Position numbers and translations under genes: made by a program. A stretch of 64,000 nucleotides of DNA from Serratia sp. PL17 (GTDB lineage: Bacteria > Pseudomonadota > Gammaproteobacteria > Enterobacterales > Enterobacteriaceae), in the NCBI RefSeq assembly GCF_017832355.1, contig NZ_JAFIBY010000006.1:62001-126000 (forward strand), given 5' to 3'. This document shows, piece by piece, positions 35,973 to 47,043 of the stretch. Under the pieces are notes generated by a model. It did no database searches, was not told the DNA's origin, and was given only the letters and a program-made list of their open reading frames with translations. Each line of letters starts with the position of its first letter. The first letter of the stretch is position 1.

Positions 35973-37349
35973 TTACAAAAGGCTGTCGGCCTGAACGGAT
36001 GACGCAGGCGCTCTCAGCGTGCGCGAACGCAGCACACGCGCCTTAATCAAGCCAGCAGTGTCAAACAACCAGTACAGCAATTTTGCCATCAGCAAACAGG
36101 CACCAAAAATAAGGCAGAAGAACACCACGCGTGAGACAAACGAATCCACGCCCTCGCGAGCCAACACGATGATGTTGAATACTGCGCCGAAGCAGAAACT
36201 CTGCAATATGGCAGCCTTATAACGGTTCGGTTCGCTTTTGCCCATCTCATACAACCAGTCGAACCATTTGATAATCATACCCACCAAGACCGCGCCAACC
36301 GGAATGAACAGCGCGCCCCCCATGACCACCAACGAACCGATCAGCGTCGGTGAAATTGCCAGGCCTGAATGGTTATTCAACACTTCCCAGGTGAAGTAGT
36401 TGGCGGTATTTAGCACGGTATCCGGCCGCCCCGGCCAGAGCCACGCCGGAATAAAGACGTAGAAATCACGCACTATAGGTGCCAGGCCCTGGAAATCAAT
36501 CTTGTCGTAATTTTGCAGCAGTAACGCCAGGTTTTCCCATGGCGAGAACGTATCACGCGTCAGATAGAGGAACGTATAAAACGCCTCGGGGCCGCTGACG
36601 TCCAGGCTGTAGCGCTTCAACGCCAACCAGAACATACCAACGATACCAAACACCCCGGCGGCTACCAGCATCCACAACGAGATCCATCCCCGCACAATGC
36701 CGATGAACAGAAATAGCGAGAAGGCAATAATGATATTGGCGCGAGTCCCACCGACAATCACGTAGGTCAAAATGCCAAAAGCGACCGTTGCCGCCAGGAA
36801 AAAGAACCAGGCACGCAAATCTTGTTTCAGGAAGTAGACCACCAGCATCGCCGGGATAAAGAAATAGAAGAACCGCTTGAGCGCCACGCCAGAGACATCA
36901 CTGGAGAAAATCTGGCTGTAGGAATTGAGCTTGAACAGCAAGAAACCGTTTTGCATAAAGAAAATGCCAACAGTGACAATGGCGACTAACGCCAGCAATA
37001 CCCACGTCAGGTTGGTTTCCACCCGGTTCATGGTAAATACCGGCTTACGCGGCTGCACGCTGCGCTTTCGCAACCGGGTTTTATAGCTGACGTAGTAAAT
37101 CGCATAAAACGCAGTGGCGGAGAGAATGGCGTACAGCAGGAACTCCACAGGCACCACCTCAACGTCGAACTGAAATACCAGCAAGCACGTCAGTGGGAAA
37201 CCGAAGTAAAACGTCAGCAGATACAGCAGCGAAAAAAACACGTTGAAGTTAAAGCGGACGCGCCGGAACTCCTGATAGGTCAATGTCAGAACAAACAACA
37301 CGCCTATCAGGTAGACAACAAATAACCCGCCAAATTGCGCCAGCGTCAT
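35973..37349 (-). CDS. wzyE: ECA polymerase WzyE
   Basis: WzyE (458 aa; E. coli 450) polymerises ECA trisaccharide units on undecaprenyl pyrophosphate at the periplasmic face. It has about 11 hydrophobic helices, with a large periplasmic loop containing [23 protein letters not shown] and [14 protein letters not shown], both typical of the family. The extra residues compared with E. coli are mainly in the basic C-terminal tail. Its start overlaps the wecF stop by 4 nt (ATGA). Confidence 0.94.
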   Translation of the reverse strand: MTLAQFGGLFVVYLIGVLFVLTLTYQEFRRVRFNFNVFFSLLYLLTFYFGFPLTCLLVFQFDVEVVPVEFLLYAILSATAFYAIYYVSYKTRLRKRSVQPRKPVFTMNRVETNLTWVLLALVAIVTVGIFFMQNGFLLFKLNSYSQIFSSDVSGVALKRFFYFFIPAMLVVYFLKQDLRAWFFFLAATVAFGILTYVIVGGTRANIIIAFSLFLFIGIVRGWISLWMLVAAGVFGIVGMFWLALKRYSLDVSGPEAFYTFLYLTRDTFSPWENLALLLQNYDKIDFQGLAPIVRDFYVFIPAWLWPGRPDTVLNTANYFTWEVLNNHSGLAISPTLIGSLVVMGGALFIPVGAVLVGMIIKWFDWLYEMGKSEPNRYKAAILQSFCFGAVFNIIVLAREGVDSFVSRVVFFCLIFGACLLMAKLLYWLFDTAGLIKARVLRSRTLRAPASSVQADSLL

Positions 37350-38431
37350 GACTGCTCCCCTGCTGCCAGGGTTAATGCCTGCTGCCAGCCATCAACGTAG
37401 TTAGGATTGAAGAAGGCGATCGCCTGCTTATCCACCGATGCCAATTGGCGTTGCGCTTCTCGTACCACCGCCTCATCCAGTGAGTCGCCATAAAACAGCA
37501 CCGGCAGATGCTGCTCGGCCAGATCCTGCCAGAATGGGTTCTGTCGACTCAGGACGAACGGCACACCGAACTGGATCAGCAGACACAGGGTGCCAATACC
37601 CTGCTGACGGTTAAAGATGAAGTAACCGAGATCGCACTCACGCAGGATATTCAGGTAATCGTCAAATGCCACCTGCTGCGTCAGTATCTGCAGGTTCCTG
37701 GCGCTAAATAACGCCAGCCCGGCTGCACGTACTTGCTCAATGTAAGCCTCGTTATTGGCCGGATACCCCATCGGCAAGATCACTCGAACATCGGCACCAA
37801 ACTGCTGATGAATCGCTTTCAGCGCCTCCACATGCCGGTTGGTACGATCGCCCGAATTCCCTACCAGAATGGTCATTGGGCCAGCCAGGTTTTTCTCTAC
37901 GTTAATGCCGGTTAACGCCGGATCCATCCGTGTCGGGAAATACAGCAGAGAAGCAGGCACACGCGCATGGCGCTGCTGATAGTGGATGACGTCACCACGG
38001 GTGGCGAACACGTGCCCCACCCGGCCCTGCGCAATACGGCGCAGTAAATAGAACAGACGGAATTTCCAACTGGTGGCGTCTTCATAAAGATCGGCCCCCC
38101 AGATGTGCCAGCTCACCTGATGCGCTTTGATCTTCCCACTTAACAATGCCAGCCACAACGTAGGGTTAAATTGGCCATGCAGAAAGAAACGCTGGTTTCG
38201 ATCGGCCTGAGCACGGGCAATGACCGCCATCGCCAGACTTTTTTTGTCCGGATAGCTTTCAATGTTCAGATCGGGGAACGACCCTAGCGCAGCGGCGTCT
38301 TTCGCCGCTACCATGAAATGGCGCGTCTGATCGGACGGCAGGCGCTTCGCCAACACGTCGTTGAAGAAACGCAGCACCGTCTGATTGTGATGCGGGATAT
38401 CAGATCCCAATACGTGAATCAGTGTGGTCAT
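37346..38431 (-). CDS. wecF: Fuc4NAc transferase WecF (ECA lipid III synthesis)
   Basis: WecF (361 aa; E. coli 359) is the GT56 transferase that adds TDP-4-acetamido-4,6-dideoxygalactose to lipid II, completing the ECA trisaccharide lipid III. Conserved stretches are [47 protein letters not shown] and [17 protein letters not shown]. No transmembrane segment is evident, in keeping with a peripheral inner-membrane enzyme. It overlaps wzxE and wzyE by 4 nt each. Confidence 0.95.
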   Translation of the reverse strand: MTTLIHVLGSDIPHHNQTVLRFFNDVLAKRLPSDQTRHFMVAAKDAAALGSFPDLNIESYPDKKSLAMAVIARAQADRNQRFFLHGQFNPTLWLALLSGKIKAHQVSWHIWGADLYEDATSWKFRLFYLLRRIAQGRVGHVFATRGDVIHYQQRHARVPASLLYFPTRMDPALTGINVEKNLAGPMTILVGNSGDRTNRHVEALKAIHQQFGADVRVILPMGYPANNEAYIEQVRAAGLALFSARNLQILTQQVAFDDYLNILRECDLGYFIFNRQQGIGTLCLLIQFGVPFVLSRQNPFWQDLAEQHLPVLFYGDSLDEAVVREAQRQLASVDKQAIAFFNPNYVDGWQQALTLAAGEQS

Positions 38432-39678
38432 ACTCGTCTACGATAAAGAATAAATACGCAGCTACAGAGCGCGAAATACACGATGTAGGTTGCCATGTAA
38501 GCCTGCGTCGCGCCCAACGCACCGTGCAAGGGTATCAACCAATGCGAGAACAGCGTCAACAGCAGGAACTGACTGACTTCGGTCAGGATATAAAAACGCA
38601 GCGACGCTTTGGCAATAACCAGGTAGCCAAACACATAAGCGCCAACTTTCAATACGTCCCCCACCAGCTGCCAGGCAAACAGATCGCGCATGGCGATGAA
38701 CTTGTCCGTAAACAGTAACCAGATGGCGAAATCACGTAACAGCCAGACGGTGAAACTTACCGCGGCCACCGCAGGCAGCACAAATTTAAGTGAACGCACG
38801 ATCTCCTGCGAGATGGCGCTTTTTTCCTTCAACCGTGACAACGTGGGTAACAGATAAACGGTAAATGAAGCGGTGATAAACTGGAGGTAAGCATCGGAGA
38901 TACTGCTCACCCCCTGCCAAATCCCCACTTCATCCCAGCTGTAATGGCTCGCCAGCAAGTTACGCATCATCACGTAGGCCACTGGCAACGTCACCGACGT
39001 GATCAACGCCATAATAGTGAACTTGCCAAGATGGCTGGCTAATGCCTTGTCCCATGCCAGCGCCAAATAGCGCAGCGGCAGGGTTTTGCGTCGCCACAAC
39101 ATAAAGCCTGCGGGCAACACCACGAGTGCAGGCACCAGCGCCAACCCTGCCAGTGCGCCTTCATAACCCCCGAGCGTAAAGCACAGGTAGTACGCCACGA
39201 CACCAATCAAGCTGCCGGCAATCACCGCCAGTGCGTTGCCCATCGCATCACGATAGCCCTTCAGCACCGCCATAAACAGGTTGGCGTAGGCAATGCCCAT
39301 CTGTATAAACGCCACCGCCCGCACCACGTTCACATACTCAGCATGGCCGAACAACCCGATACTGATGGGTTCAGCCGCGAACAGAAACACCAGTGCCAAC
39401 AGCGTGGAAAAACCCAGAACGATAGTCGATGCCGTGCCAACAGCCAGCCGCAGCCGTTGTGGATCCTGATGATATTCGGCAACGTATTTAGTGATACCGT
39501 TAAAAATCCCGGCGCCGGACAACACGCCCAACACGGTAATCAACTGGCGGAAGTTACCCGCTTGCCCAACCCCGCTGGGACCAAACGCCACTGCCAGCAG
39601 TTTCACCACCAACAGCCCTACGCCAATCTTGATTAGCGTAGAGCCGGCAGTCCAAATCGACGCTTTTGCCAGTGACAT
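38428..39678 (-). CDS. wzxE: ECA lipid III flippase WzxE
   Basis: WzxE (416 aa, the E. coli length) is a MOP-superfamily flippase with 12 predicted helices that moves ECA lipid III to the periplasmic leaflet. The N-terminal [21 protein letters not shown] and internal [16 protein letters not shown] are characteristic. Its ATG is one base after the wecE stop, with no separate ribosome site, so its translation is probably coupled to wecE. Confidence 0.95.
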   Translation of the reverse strand: MSLAKASIWTAGSTLIKIGVGLLVVKLLAVAFGPSGVGQAGNFRQLITVLGVLSGAGIFNGITKYVAEYHQDPQRLRLAVGTASTIVLGFSTLLALVFLFAAEPISIGLFGHAEYVNVVRAVAFIQMGIAYANLFMAVLKGYRDAMGNALAVIAGSLIGVVAYYLCFTLGGYEGALAGLALVPALVVLPAGFMLWRRKTLPLRYLALAWDKALASHLGKFTIMALITSVTLPVAYVMMRNLLASHYSWDEVGIWQGVSSISDAYLQFITASFTVYLLPTLSRLKEKSAISQEIVRSLKFVLPAVAAVSFTVWLLRDFAIWLLFTDKFIAMRDLFAWQLVGDVLKVGAYVFGYLVIAKASLRFYILTEVSQFLLLTLFSHWLIPLHGALGATQAYMATYIVYFALCSCVFILYRRRV

Positions 39679-39679
39679 A

Positions 39680-40810
39680 TCAAGCGCAGAAGTTAAGAAT
39701 GGTATTGATCACCGTGCGTTGAGTGACATCAGACATATTGTAGAACAATGGCAAACGGACCAGACGTGCACTCTCTTGGCTGGTGAAGCGATCTTCACCG
39801 GCAAAACGACCGAAGCGATCGCCCGCTGGGCACGCGTGTAGCGGAATATAATGGAATACCGCCATGATTTCGGCTTCTTTCAAATAATTGATAAACGCCG
39901 TGCGGTCCTCAATATCGCGCAATTTGATATAGAACATATGCGCATTTTGTACGCAGCCCGTCGGGATAGTCGGCAGAACGATCCGACCCGCTTTGGCTAA
40001 TGGCAGGAGGCTGTCGTGATACTGTTGCCACAACGCCAGGCGACGGTGGTTGATGCGATCGGCCGCTTCAAGTTGCCCCCAGAGATAGGCCGCTTGCAGG
40101 TCTGACATCAGGTAGCTCGAGCCAATATCACGCCAGGTGTACTTATCAACTTGACCACGGAAGAACTGGCTGCGGTTGGTGCCTTTCTCACGGATGACCT
40201 CCGCCCGGTCGATCAGCGCCGGATCGTTAATCAGCGTGGCACCGCCTTCCCCACCCGCAGTGTAATTTTTGGTTTCGTGGAAGCTAAAGCAGCCAATATG
40301 GCCGATGGTGCCAAGCGCCTTACCTTTGTAGGTAGACATCACGCCTTGCGCGGCATCTTCCACCACGAACAGGTTATACTTTTTCGCCAGCGCCATGATA
40401 GTGTCCATTTCGCAGGCCACGCCAGCATAATGTACCGGCACAATAGCGCGGGTCTTGTCGGTGATCGCGGCTTCGATTTTAGTTTCATCGATGTTCATGG
40501 TGTCTGGACGCAGATCGACAAACACCACAGTGGCGCCTCGAAGCACAAAAGCGTTAGCCGTTGAAACAAAGGTGAAACTCGGCATGATCACTTCATCGCC
40601 CGGCTGGATATCCAGCAGGATTGCCGCCATTTCCAGCGACGCGGTGCAAGATGGCGTCAACAACACCTTCGGGCTACCAAACCGCTGTTCCATCCATTGC
40701 TGGCAGCGGCGGGTAAATCCACCGTCACCACACAGCTTGCCACTGCCCATCGCAGCCTGCATATAGTCAAGTTCGGTACCAACAACCGGTGGTGCGTTAA
40801 ATGGGATCAT
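39680..40810 (-). CDS. wecE: TDP-4-keto-6-deoxy-D-glucose transaminase WecE
   Basis: WecE (376 aa, the E. coli length) is a DegT/DnrJ/EryC1-type PLP aminotransferase making TDP-4-amino-4,6-dideoxy-D-galactose for ECA. The PLP lysine lies in SFHETKNYTAGGEGG, the phosphate-binding VVEDAAQG precedes it, and the YLMSDLQAAYLWGQL helix follows. The ATG at 40810 gives [11 protein letters not shown] as in E. coli; the longer frame from 40846 overlaps too far into wecD. It overlaps the wecD end by 14 nt. Confidence 0.96.
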   Translation of the reverse strand: MIPFNAPPVVGTELDYMQAAMGSGKLCGDGGFTRRCQQWMEQRFGSPKVLLTPSCTASLEMAAILLDIQPGDEVIMPSFTFVSTANAFVLRGATVVFVDLRPDTMNIDETKIEAAITDKTRAIVPVHYAGVACEMDTIMALAKKYNLFVVEDAAQGVMSTYKGKALGTIGHIGCFSFHETKNYTAGGEGGATLINDPALIDRAEVIREKGTNRSQFFRGQVDKYTWRDIGSSYLMSDLQAAYLWGQLEAADRINHRRLALWQQYHDSLLPLAKAGRIVLPTIPTGCVQNAHMFYIKLRDIEDRTAFINYLKEAEIMAVFHYIPLHACPAGDRFGRFAGEDRFTSQESARLVRLPLFYNMSDVTQRTVINTILNFCA

Positions 40811-41522
40811 GTTTTCCTCTGTATAACCAATACGAGGTGCTTTCAATCACAGCACCCTGTCGTTGATAGAGCCGTAATGCGGCAATGTTTCCGAGCTGGG
40901 TCGCAACCCGCAGACGCTTTAGCGACCGGCATTCAGCAATGGCCGCAGCCATCAATCGCGCGCCAATCCCTTTACCAGACGCGCCGGGGAATGCCGCCAG
41001 TAAACCGATTCGCATTTCTTGGTTGCCAATATCGCGCAGGCTGACAAACCCCTCGGGCTGTCCGGTAGCATCCAGCGCCAATAGACATTGATGGTCAAAT
41101 GTCCCCAAGACCGCTTTTTCGATCCAGGCGGCATAGAAACGACCGCTGTCTTGAACATCATACCAAGGGGCACGGAAACGGCTGGCAGTGAACACGCGGG
41201 CCGCGGCAGCACGCAACGCCGGAATATCGGTAGGCACAGCCAGGCGGATGCCCTGCGGAGACACATTTTGGGATGAGGCACATTCCGTGCCGATATTCAG
41301 CACAAGATCAACTTCACCCTCAACCAATTGAAAACCTAGCTGAGCCAGTCCGTCAGCCCACGCTGTTTGATGCGCCGGGATTTTGGCCTGTACCAAAGCC
41401 CAGCCAGCCAGATCGGCCTCGGTTAGCACTGGAGCCGTCTCGGAAAAGTTGAGTTTTGCGCTAGTAAGGGCGAAAAACTCAGATTCCCATGCTAATGGTT
41501 CAATACTGGCGTGGGCGTGCAT
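40797..41522 (-). CDS. wecD: TDP-Fuc4N N-acetyltransferase WecD
   Basis: WecD (241 aa; E. coli 224) is a GNAT-fold enzyme that acetylates TDP-4-amino-4,6-dideoxygalactose to TDP-Fuc4NAc. The acetyl-CoA pyrophosphate loop is in [14 protein letters not shown], a fuller Q/RxxGxGxG-like loop than in E. coli. The C-terminal [23 protein letters not shown] is conserved. The start at 41522 gives HAHASIEPL, which aligns with E. coli. It overlaps the rffH 3' end by 23 nt, the longest overlap in the operon. Confidence 0.92.
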   Translation of the reverse strand: MHAHASIEPLAWESEFFALTSAKLNFSETAPVLTEADLAGWALVQAKIPAHQTAWADGLAQLGFQLVEGEVDLVLNIGTECASSQNVSPQGIRLAVPTDIPALRAAAARVFTASRFRAPWYDVQDSGRFYAAWIEKAVLGTFDHQCLLALDATGQPEGFVSLRDIGNQEMRIGLLAAFPGASGKGIGARLMAAAIAECRSLKRLRVATQLGNIAALRLYQRQGAVIESTSYWLYRGKHDPI

Positions 41523-42381
41523 GCAACAAATCCAGTAAGTACTTACCGTAACCGGTTTTGAGCAACGACTGTGCGGCACGTTTCACGCCCTCATCGTCCA
41601 GCCAACCGTTACGCCAGGCAATCTCTTCCAGGCAGGCGATTTTGAAGCCCTGACGTTTTTCTACCGTCTGCACAAAGCTACTGGCCTCCAGCAGGCTGTC
41701 ATGAGTACCGGTATCCAGCCAGGCAAAACCACGGCCTAGCAGTTCAACGGTCAGTTCACCCCGCTCCAGATACATCTGGTTAATACTGGTGATTTCCAGT
41801 TCACCGCGCTCAGAGGGTTTTACCCGTTTGGCGAACTCCACGACTTGGCTGTCGTAAAAATACAGGCCGGTTACCGCCCAGTTGGATTTAGGGACTTTCG
41901 GTTTTTCTTCGATCGACAGCGCGCGGAAATTATCGTCAAACTCTACCACCCCGAAACGCTCAGGATCCATCACCTGATAACCGAACACAGTAGCACCTTG
42001 CGTACGCGCAGCAACGGTCTTCAGTTTTGGGCTAAAACCCTGGCCAAAATAAATATTATCGCCCAAGACCAAGCAGCTCGGCTCACCTGCCAGAAATTCT
42101 TCACCAATGATAAACGCCTGTGCCAATCCATCTGGACTCGGTTGCTCGGCATAGCTGAGATTAATGCCAAACTCTTCACCATTCCCCAACAGGCGCCTGA
42201 ATGAAGGTAGATCATCGGGGGTAGAAATAATCAAAATGTCGCGGATGCCAGCCAACATCAGTACCGATAACGGATAGTAAATCATCGGTTTATCGTAAAT
42301 GGGCAACAGCTGCTTAGACAAGCCACGGGTTATCGGATGTAAGCGCGTGCCAGAACCGCCAGCCAGAATAATGCCTTTCAT
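41500..42381 (-). CDS. rffH: Glucose-1-phosphate thymidylyltransferase RffH
   Basis: RffH (293 aa, the E. coli length) makes dTDP-glucose from glucose-1-phosphate and dTTP, the first step towards Fuc4NAc for ECA. It is the paralogue of RmlA. The nucleotide-binding [20 protein letters not shown] with the catalytic arginine and lysine, VLGDNIYFG and the [21 protein letters not shown] region are intact. The ATG at 42381 (GGAG upstream) was chosen over 42399 because the protein then begins MKGIILAGG. Confidence 0.96.
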   Translation of the reverse strand: MKGIILAGGSGTRLHPITRGLSKQLLPIYDKPMIYYPLSVLMLAGIRDILIISTPDDLPSFRRLLGNGEEFGINLSYAEQPSPDGLAQAFIIGEEFLAGEPSCLVLGDNIYFGQGFSPKLKTVAARTQGATVFGYQVMDPERFGVVEFDDNFRALSIEEKPKVPKSNWAVTGLYFYDSQVVEFAKRVKPSERGELEITSINQMYLERGELTVELLGRGFAWLDTGTHDSLLEASSFVQTVEKRQGFKIACLEEIAWRNGWLDDEGVKRAAQSLLKTGYGKYLLDLLHARPRQY

Positions 42382-42432
42382 ACTCGCTCCAGACTCCACA
42401 GGGTCGCTTTGTTATCAGCGACCCCGCTATAT

Positions 42433-43506
42433 TTAGTCGGATAAACCTAAACGTTCACCCGTATAGGAACCGTCCTGAACACGACGCCACCAGGTTTCAT
42501 TGTTCAGATACCAGGAAACCGTTTTGCGGATGCCGCTTTCAAAGGTTTCCTGTGGGCGCCAGCCCAGCTCCCGATCAATTTTTCCGGCATCGATCGCATA
42601 ACGCATATCGTGGCCCGGACGATCCTTGACGTAAGTAATCAGGTCACGGTATTTGTCCACGCCCTGTGGTTTATTCGGCGCCAACTCTTCCAGCAGATCG
42701 CAAATGGTATGCACGACTTCAATATTCTTGCGCTCATTGTGGCCACCGATATTGTAGGTCTCACCGACCACGCCTTCGGTAACCACCTGGTACAGTGCAC
42801 GCGCATGATCTTCAACATACAGCCAATCACGCACCTGTGCGCCATCGCCATACACCGGTAAGGGTTTGCCGGCCACGGCATTGAGGATCACCAGCGGGAT
42901 CAGCTTCTCCGGGAAGTGATACGGGCCGTAATTATTGGAACAGTTGGTGACCAGCGTCGGCAAGCCATAGGTACGCAACCAGGCGCGGACCAGATGATCG
43001 CTGGACGCCTTGGAGGCCGAATAGGGGCTGCTCGGCGAGTAAGGCGTGGTTTCAGTGAACAAATCGTCCGTACCGTGCAGATCGCCATACACTTCATCGG
43101 TGGAGATGTGATGAAAACGGAAACTCTGCTTCTTCTCTGCATCCAGCGGTTGCCAATAATGGCGGGCCGCCTCCAACATGGTGTAGGTACCCACCACGTT
43201 GGTTTCAATAAATGCCGCCGGGCCATCGATAGAACGGTCAACATGGCTTTCCGCCGCCAGGTGCATGATCACGTCCGGCTGATACTGGGCAAATACCCGA
43301 TCCAATGCCGAACGATCGCAAATATCCACCTGTTCAAACGAATAGCGTTCGTTATCGGCAACCACCGAGAGCGACTCCAGGTTGCCCGCGTAAGTGAGTT
43401 TATCTACCACCAGAACGCTGTCCTGCGTAGCTTCAATGATATGCCTCACAACCGCGGAGCCAATAAAGCCAGCGCCACCAGTGACTAAAATACGTTTCAA
43501 CGCCAT
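42433..43506 (-). CDS. rffG: dTDP-glucose 4,6-dehydratase RffG
   Basis: RffG (357 aa; E. coli 355) is an extended short-chain dehydrogenase that converts dTDP-glucose to dTDP-4-keto-6-deoxyglucose for ECA. The Rossmann motif [12 protein letters not shown], the catalytic triad region STDEVYGDL and [11 protein letters not shown], and the substrate-binding [14 protein letters not shown] are present. Its start lies 10 nt inside the wecC end. It is separated from rffH by 51 bp, the longest gap within the wecB-wzxE part of the operon. Confidence 0.96.
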   Translation of the reverse strand: MALKRILVTGGAGFIGSAVVRHIIEATQDSVLVVDKLTYAGNLESLSVVADNERYSFEQVDICDRSALDRVFAQYQPDVIMHLAAESHVDRSIDGPAAFIETNVVGTYTMLEAARHYWQPLDAEKKQSFRFHHISTDEVYGDLHGTDDLFTETTPYSPSSPYSASKASSDHLVRAWLRTYGLPTLVTNCSNNYGPYHFPEKLIPLVILNAVAGKPLPVYGDGAQVRDWLYVEDHARALYQVVTEGVVGETYNIGGHNERKNIEVVHTICDLLEELAPNKPQGVDKYRDLITYVKDRPGHDMRYAIDAGKIDRELGWRPQETFESGIRKTVSWYLNNETWWRRVQDGSYTGERLGLSD

Positions 43507-44759
43507 ACCCCTTTGGTATCCACTACCCAGGATTGCGTGATTTCTTCCGGCTTAATGGCCTTGAACTGCTTGTGATCGACCAACATCACGATCACATCTG
43601 CCTGTTGCAATGCGTCAGGCAGCGTTTTCAGCGTCCCATGGCCCGCCAGTGATTTCGGCAACTGCTCAACGTTAGGCTCAACGACCAGCGTTTCACCAAC
43701 GTGCCAATCGGCAATCAGGTGTGCCACTTCAACCGCAGGGCTTTCGCGCAGATCGTCGATATTTGGCTTAAAGGCTAAACCAAAGCAGGCAATTTTCACT
43801 TCGGATGCACGCTTGTCGGTCGCCGCCAGGCAGTCAGCAACCGCCGCCTTAACGCGATCCACCACCCACAGCGGTTTTCCGTCATTCACCAGGCGCGCAG
43901 TATGGATCAAACGCGCCTGCTGCGGATTTTGCGAGACAATGAACCACGGATCGACCGCGATACAATGGCCTCCAACACCAGGGCCTGGTTGCAGAATATT
44001 TACCCGCGGATGGCGATTCGCCAGCCGGATAAGCTCCCACACGTTGATGCCCTGTTCCGCGCAAATCAGCGACAGTTCATTGGCAAACGCGATGTTCACA
44101 TCGCGGAAGCTGTTTTCAGTCAGCTTGCACATCTCAGCGGTGCGCGAATTGGTAATGACGCACTCACCTTCGAGGAAAATTTTATAAAGCGTGCTGGCAC
44201 GCTCTGAGCATTTTGGCGTCATGCCACCAATAACGCGGTCGTTCTGAATCAGCTCAACCATCACCTGCCCTGGCAACACACGCTCTGGGCAGTAAGCGAT
44301 GTTCACATCGGCAGACTCACCTGCCTGCTGAGGGAAGCTGAGATCGCTACGCGCCTCGGCCAGCCACTGGGCCATCTGTTCGGTGGCGCCGACCGGAGAG
44401 GTCGACTCCAAAATAACCAGATCGCCCTTTTTCAGCACCGGAGCCAGGGATTTTGCCGCAGCTTCGACATAAGCCAGATCCGGCTCATGATCGCCTTTAA
44501 ACGGCGTTGGCACCGCGATCAAGAAAGCATCTGCGGCAAGAGGTTGAGTTACGGCTTGCAGATAACCGCCATCGACCGCGTCTTTCACCACTTTATCTAG
44601 GTCGGGTTCCACGATATGGATCGCGCCGCGATTGATGGTATCTACCGCATGTTGGTTAACATCTACGCCCACCACTTTTTTCTTACGGGAGGCGAACGCC
44701 GCCGCTGTTGGCAGGCCGATATAACCCAGGCCGATAACTGAAATAGTGTTAAAACTCAT
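43497..44759 (-). CDS. wecC: UDP-ManNAc dehydrogenase WecC
   Basis: WecC (420 aa, the E. coli length) oxidises UDP-N-acetylmannosamine twice with NAD+ to UDP-ManNAcA. The Rossmann motif [14 protein letters not shown] is at the N-terminus, the catalytic cysteine lies in [14 protein letters not shown], and [15 protein letters not shown] marks the UDP-binding domain. It overlaps wecB by ATGA and rffG by 10 nt. Confidence 0.96.
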   Translation of the reverse strand: MSFNTISVIGLGYIGLPTAAAFASRKKKVVGVDVNQHAVDTINRGAIHIVEPDLDKVVKDAVDGGYLQAVTQPLAADAFLIAVPTPFKGDHEPDLAYVEAAAKSLAPVLKKGDLVILESTSPVGATEQMAQWLAEARSDLSFPQQAGESADVNIAYCPERVLPGQVMVELIQNDRVIGGMTPKCSERASTLYKIFLEGECVITNSRTAEMCKLTENSFRDVNIAFANELSLICAEQGINVWELIRLANRHPRVNILQPGPGVGGHCIAVDPWFIVSQNPQQARLIHTARLVNDGKPLWVVDRVKAAVADCLAATDKRASEVKIACFGLAFKPNIDDLRESPAVEVAHLIADWHVGETLVVEPNVEQLPKSLAGHGTLKTLPDALQQADVIVMLVDHKQFKAIKPEEITQSWVVDTKGVWR

Positions 44760-45886
44760 AGTGTCACCTGATGGTTCTTCAAAGCTTCAAGAATACGCTG
44801 GCAGGCATGCCCGTCACCGTAAGGGTTATGCGCCCGGCTCATGGCGTGATATTCACTTTCATCCGTCAGCAAGCGGGTTACGGCGTCGACAATTTTTGCC
44901 ACGTCGGTGCCCACCAGACGCACCGTGCCTGAATCTACCGCTTCCGGTCGCTCGGTGGTGTCACGCATTACCAGCACAGGTTTGCCCAATGACGGCGCCT
45001 CTTCCTGAATGCCGCCAGAATCGGTCAGGATCAAATAAGACTTGGCCATCAGATACACGAAGGGCAAATAATCTTGCGGATCGATCAGAATAATATTATC
45101 GATCCCTTTCAAAATGCGGTTGACCGGCTCGCTGACATTTGGATTGAGATGCACCGGATACACCACCTGCACATCGGGATGCGTGCGTGCAATTTCTGCA
45201 AGCGCGCTGCAGATCCGCTCAAAACCGCCACCAAAGCTTTCGCGACGGTGGCCTGTAACCAGAATCAATTTCTTATTGGCATCCAGGAACGGATAACGCT
45301 GTGCCAGGCTGTCATGCAATGCGGTATCACCCATCACCCGATCGCGTACCCAGAACAGCGCGTCGATCACCGTGTTACCGGTGACGAAAATATGATCGTC
45401 CGGCAGCAGTTCCCGCAACAGATTCTGACGCGAATTTTCCGTCGGAGCGAAGTGATACATCGCCAGATGGCCGGTCAGCTTACGGTTAGCTTCTTCTGGC
45501 CACGGCGAATAAAGGTTGCCGGTGCGCAGACCTGCCTCAACGTGTCCTACGGGAATACGCTGATAAAACGCCGCCAGACTCGTCGCTAGCGTCGTGGTAG
45601 TGTCACCATGAACCAGCACTACGTCCGGTTTGAACTCCTCGAGAACGCCTTTCAGACCTTCCAGAATACGGCAGGTAATCTCACTCAATCCCTGACCGGG
45701 CTTCATGATATTCAAGTCGTAATCAGGCACTATTTCAAATAACCGCAATACCTGATCCAACATCTCACGATGCTGTGCCGTCACGCAGACTCTTGATTCA
45801 AAGGCTTCATCCTGAGCCAGGGCATGTACCAGCGGTGCCATTTTGATGGCTTCAGGTCTGGTGCCGAAAACAGTCAACACTTTCAC
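44756..45886 (-). CDS. wecB: UDP-GlcNAc 2-epimerase WecB
   Basis: WecB (376 aa, the E. coli length) is the non-hydrolysing epimerase converting UDP-GlcNAc to UDP-ManNAc. The N-terminal [33 protein letters not shown]-like [12 protein letters not shown] and [22 protein letters not shown] motifs are all present. The start is GTG at 45886, followed by [11 protein letters not shown] as expected. It follows wzzE after an 84-bp gap that contains two hairpins. Confidence 0.96.
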   Translation of the reverse strand: MKVLTVFGTRPEAIKMAPLVHALAQDEAFESRVCVTAQHREMLDQVLRLFEIVPDYDLNIMKPGQGLSEITCRILEGLKGVLEEFKPDVVLVHGDTTTTLATSLAAFYQRIPVGHVEAGLRTGNLYSPWPEEANRKLTGHLAMYHFAPTENSRQNLLRELLPDDHIFVTGNTVIDALFWVRDRVMGDTALHDSLAQRYPFLDANKKLILVTGHRRESFGGGFERICSALAEIARTHPDVQVVYPVHLNPNVSEPVNRILKGIDNIILIDPQDYLPFVYLMAKSYLILTDSGGIQEEAPSLGKPVLVMRDTTERPEAVDSGTVRLVGTDVAKIVDAVTRLLTDESEYHAMSRAHNPYGDGHACQRILEALKNHQVTL

Positions 45887-45911
45887 AGCGAATCTCTTTT
45901 GGTCGGTTAAC

Positions 45912-45948
45912 CGCAGGCGTACCTGCGAATTGGGCGCTTACGCGCCCA
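45912..45948 (-). other. Two adjacent hairpins in the wzzE-wecB gap
   Basis: CGCAGG-CGTA-CCTGCG (45912-45927) and TGGGCGC-TTAC-GCGCCCA (45931-45948) lie back to back. Neither has a T tract, so they are more likely RNA-processing or stabilising structures than terminators. Confidence 0.55.
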
Positions 45949-45970
45949 TCAGCGAATTATTATATTATTT

Positions 45971-47023
45971 TTAATTACGCGGCCGACGCACCAGGGCAAC
46001 ACCTGCGCCAACCAAAGCACCCATCGCGCCCCACATGATCAGCCAGAATATCCGCCGCGGGCTATCACGTTTTACCGGCTCTTCAGGCGTCCGCAAATAG
46101 CGGTAAGTCTGAAACTTTTCGTCCAACGTCGGGCCAACGTTCAATGTCGACAGCATCGCACGATTTTGATCGTAATCCAGATCGAATGTAGGCCCCGAAG
46201 CCTGTAACCCCTCCAGGCGTGCCTGCAGCATAGGTTTGCCCAGCAGGAACAGATCGGAGTCTGGCAGCTGTTCTGCCGGTGTATCGGTTTGAGTCCGGCT
46301 GATGCCCTGTGTTTCGGCAATTTTCAACGCCTGTTGAATGGTATTCAACTCGCGCTTATACACCGCCTCTGCGACCGCTTCCTGGCGCTTGACCTGCGCT
46401 TTCATCGAGGTGGTACGGGCAGCCCAAGCCCCCTGGATCTCTTCGTTCAAGTGCTGTGCTGCACGGTGGCTGGCAAAGGCGACGTACTGGCGCAGCAGAC
46501 GGTTAGCATCTGCCGCCGTTTCCGCCGTCAATTTCACACCGTCGTTCGGCACTTTTTTATCATCACGCGCAGTAAACTGTATGTTGTTAATCAGTTCGTC
46601 GAGCAATGCCGCATCAGCGCCCGCATCGCCTTCCTGACGCTGCTTGTAATAATCGCTCTGCAGCCAAAAATCACGACGTGTATCGTAAGCGGCCAACTGC
46701 ATAATGAATTCATTATACGCTTCGTCAGCAATGCCTGGCTGCTCACTGGCAGCGGCTGGCATGGTTCTTACATCCAGATTGCGCAGGAATTGTTGTTGGG
46801 AGTAATAACCGCCCAATGCATTTACGGTTGGCCTGTCAGTAATCGCCGTTGCACTCCATTCCTGTTTCACCAGGTAGGAAACGACCAGCGCAACCACGGC
46901 AAACAATGCCGCAATACCAATAATCCATGGTTTACCGCGCCACAGGGTACAACACAGGCCACGGATATCGAGTTCGTTATCCACTGCCGGGGCGTTCTTG
47001 TTAGACATTGTTTCTGGATTCAT
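45971..47023 (-). CDS. wzzE: ECA chain-length regulator WzzE
   Basis: WzzE (350 aa from this start; E. coli 348) is a polysaccharide co-polymerase that sets ECA chain length. It has one transmembrane helix near each end (about residues 34-55 and 320-345), enclosing a mainly helical periplasmic domain. The strongly conserved DNELDIRGLC start, ATAITDRPTVNALGGYYSQQQFLRNLDVR and the YLRTPEEPVKRDSPRR pre-helix motif are present. The ATG at 47023, a GTG one codon earlier and an ATG at 47008 are all possible. It lies 18-21 bp after wecA. Confidence 0.93.
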   Translation of the reverse strand: MNPETMSNKNAPAVDNELDIRGLCCTLWRGKPWIIGIAALFAVVALVVSYLVKQEWSATAITDRPTVNALGGYYSQQQFLRNLDVRTMPAAASEQPGIADEAYNEFIMQLAAYDTRRDFWLQSDYYKQRQEGDAGADAALLDELINNIQFTARDDKKVPNDGVKLTAETAADANRLLRQYVAFASHRAAQHLNEEIQGAWAARTTSMKAQVKRQEAVAEAVYKRELNTIQQALKIAETQGISRTQTDTPAEQLPDSDLFLLGKPMLQARLEGLQASGPTFDLDYDQNRAMLSTLNVGPTLDEKFQTYRYLRTPEEPVKRDSPRRIFWLIMWGAMGALVGAGVALVRRPRN

Positions 47024-47043
47024 CACTGCCCAAAAGCCTCTGA

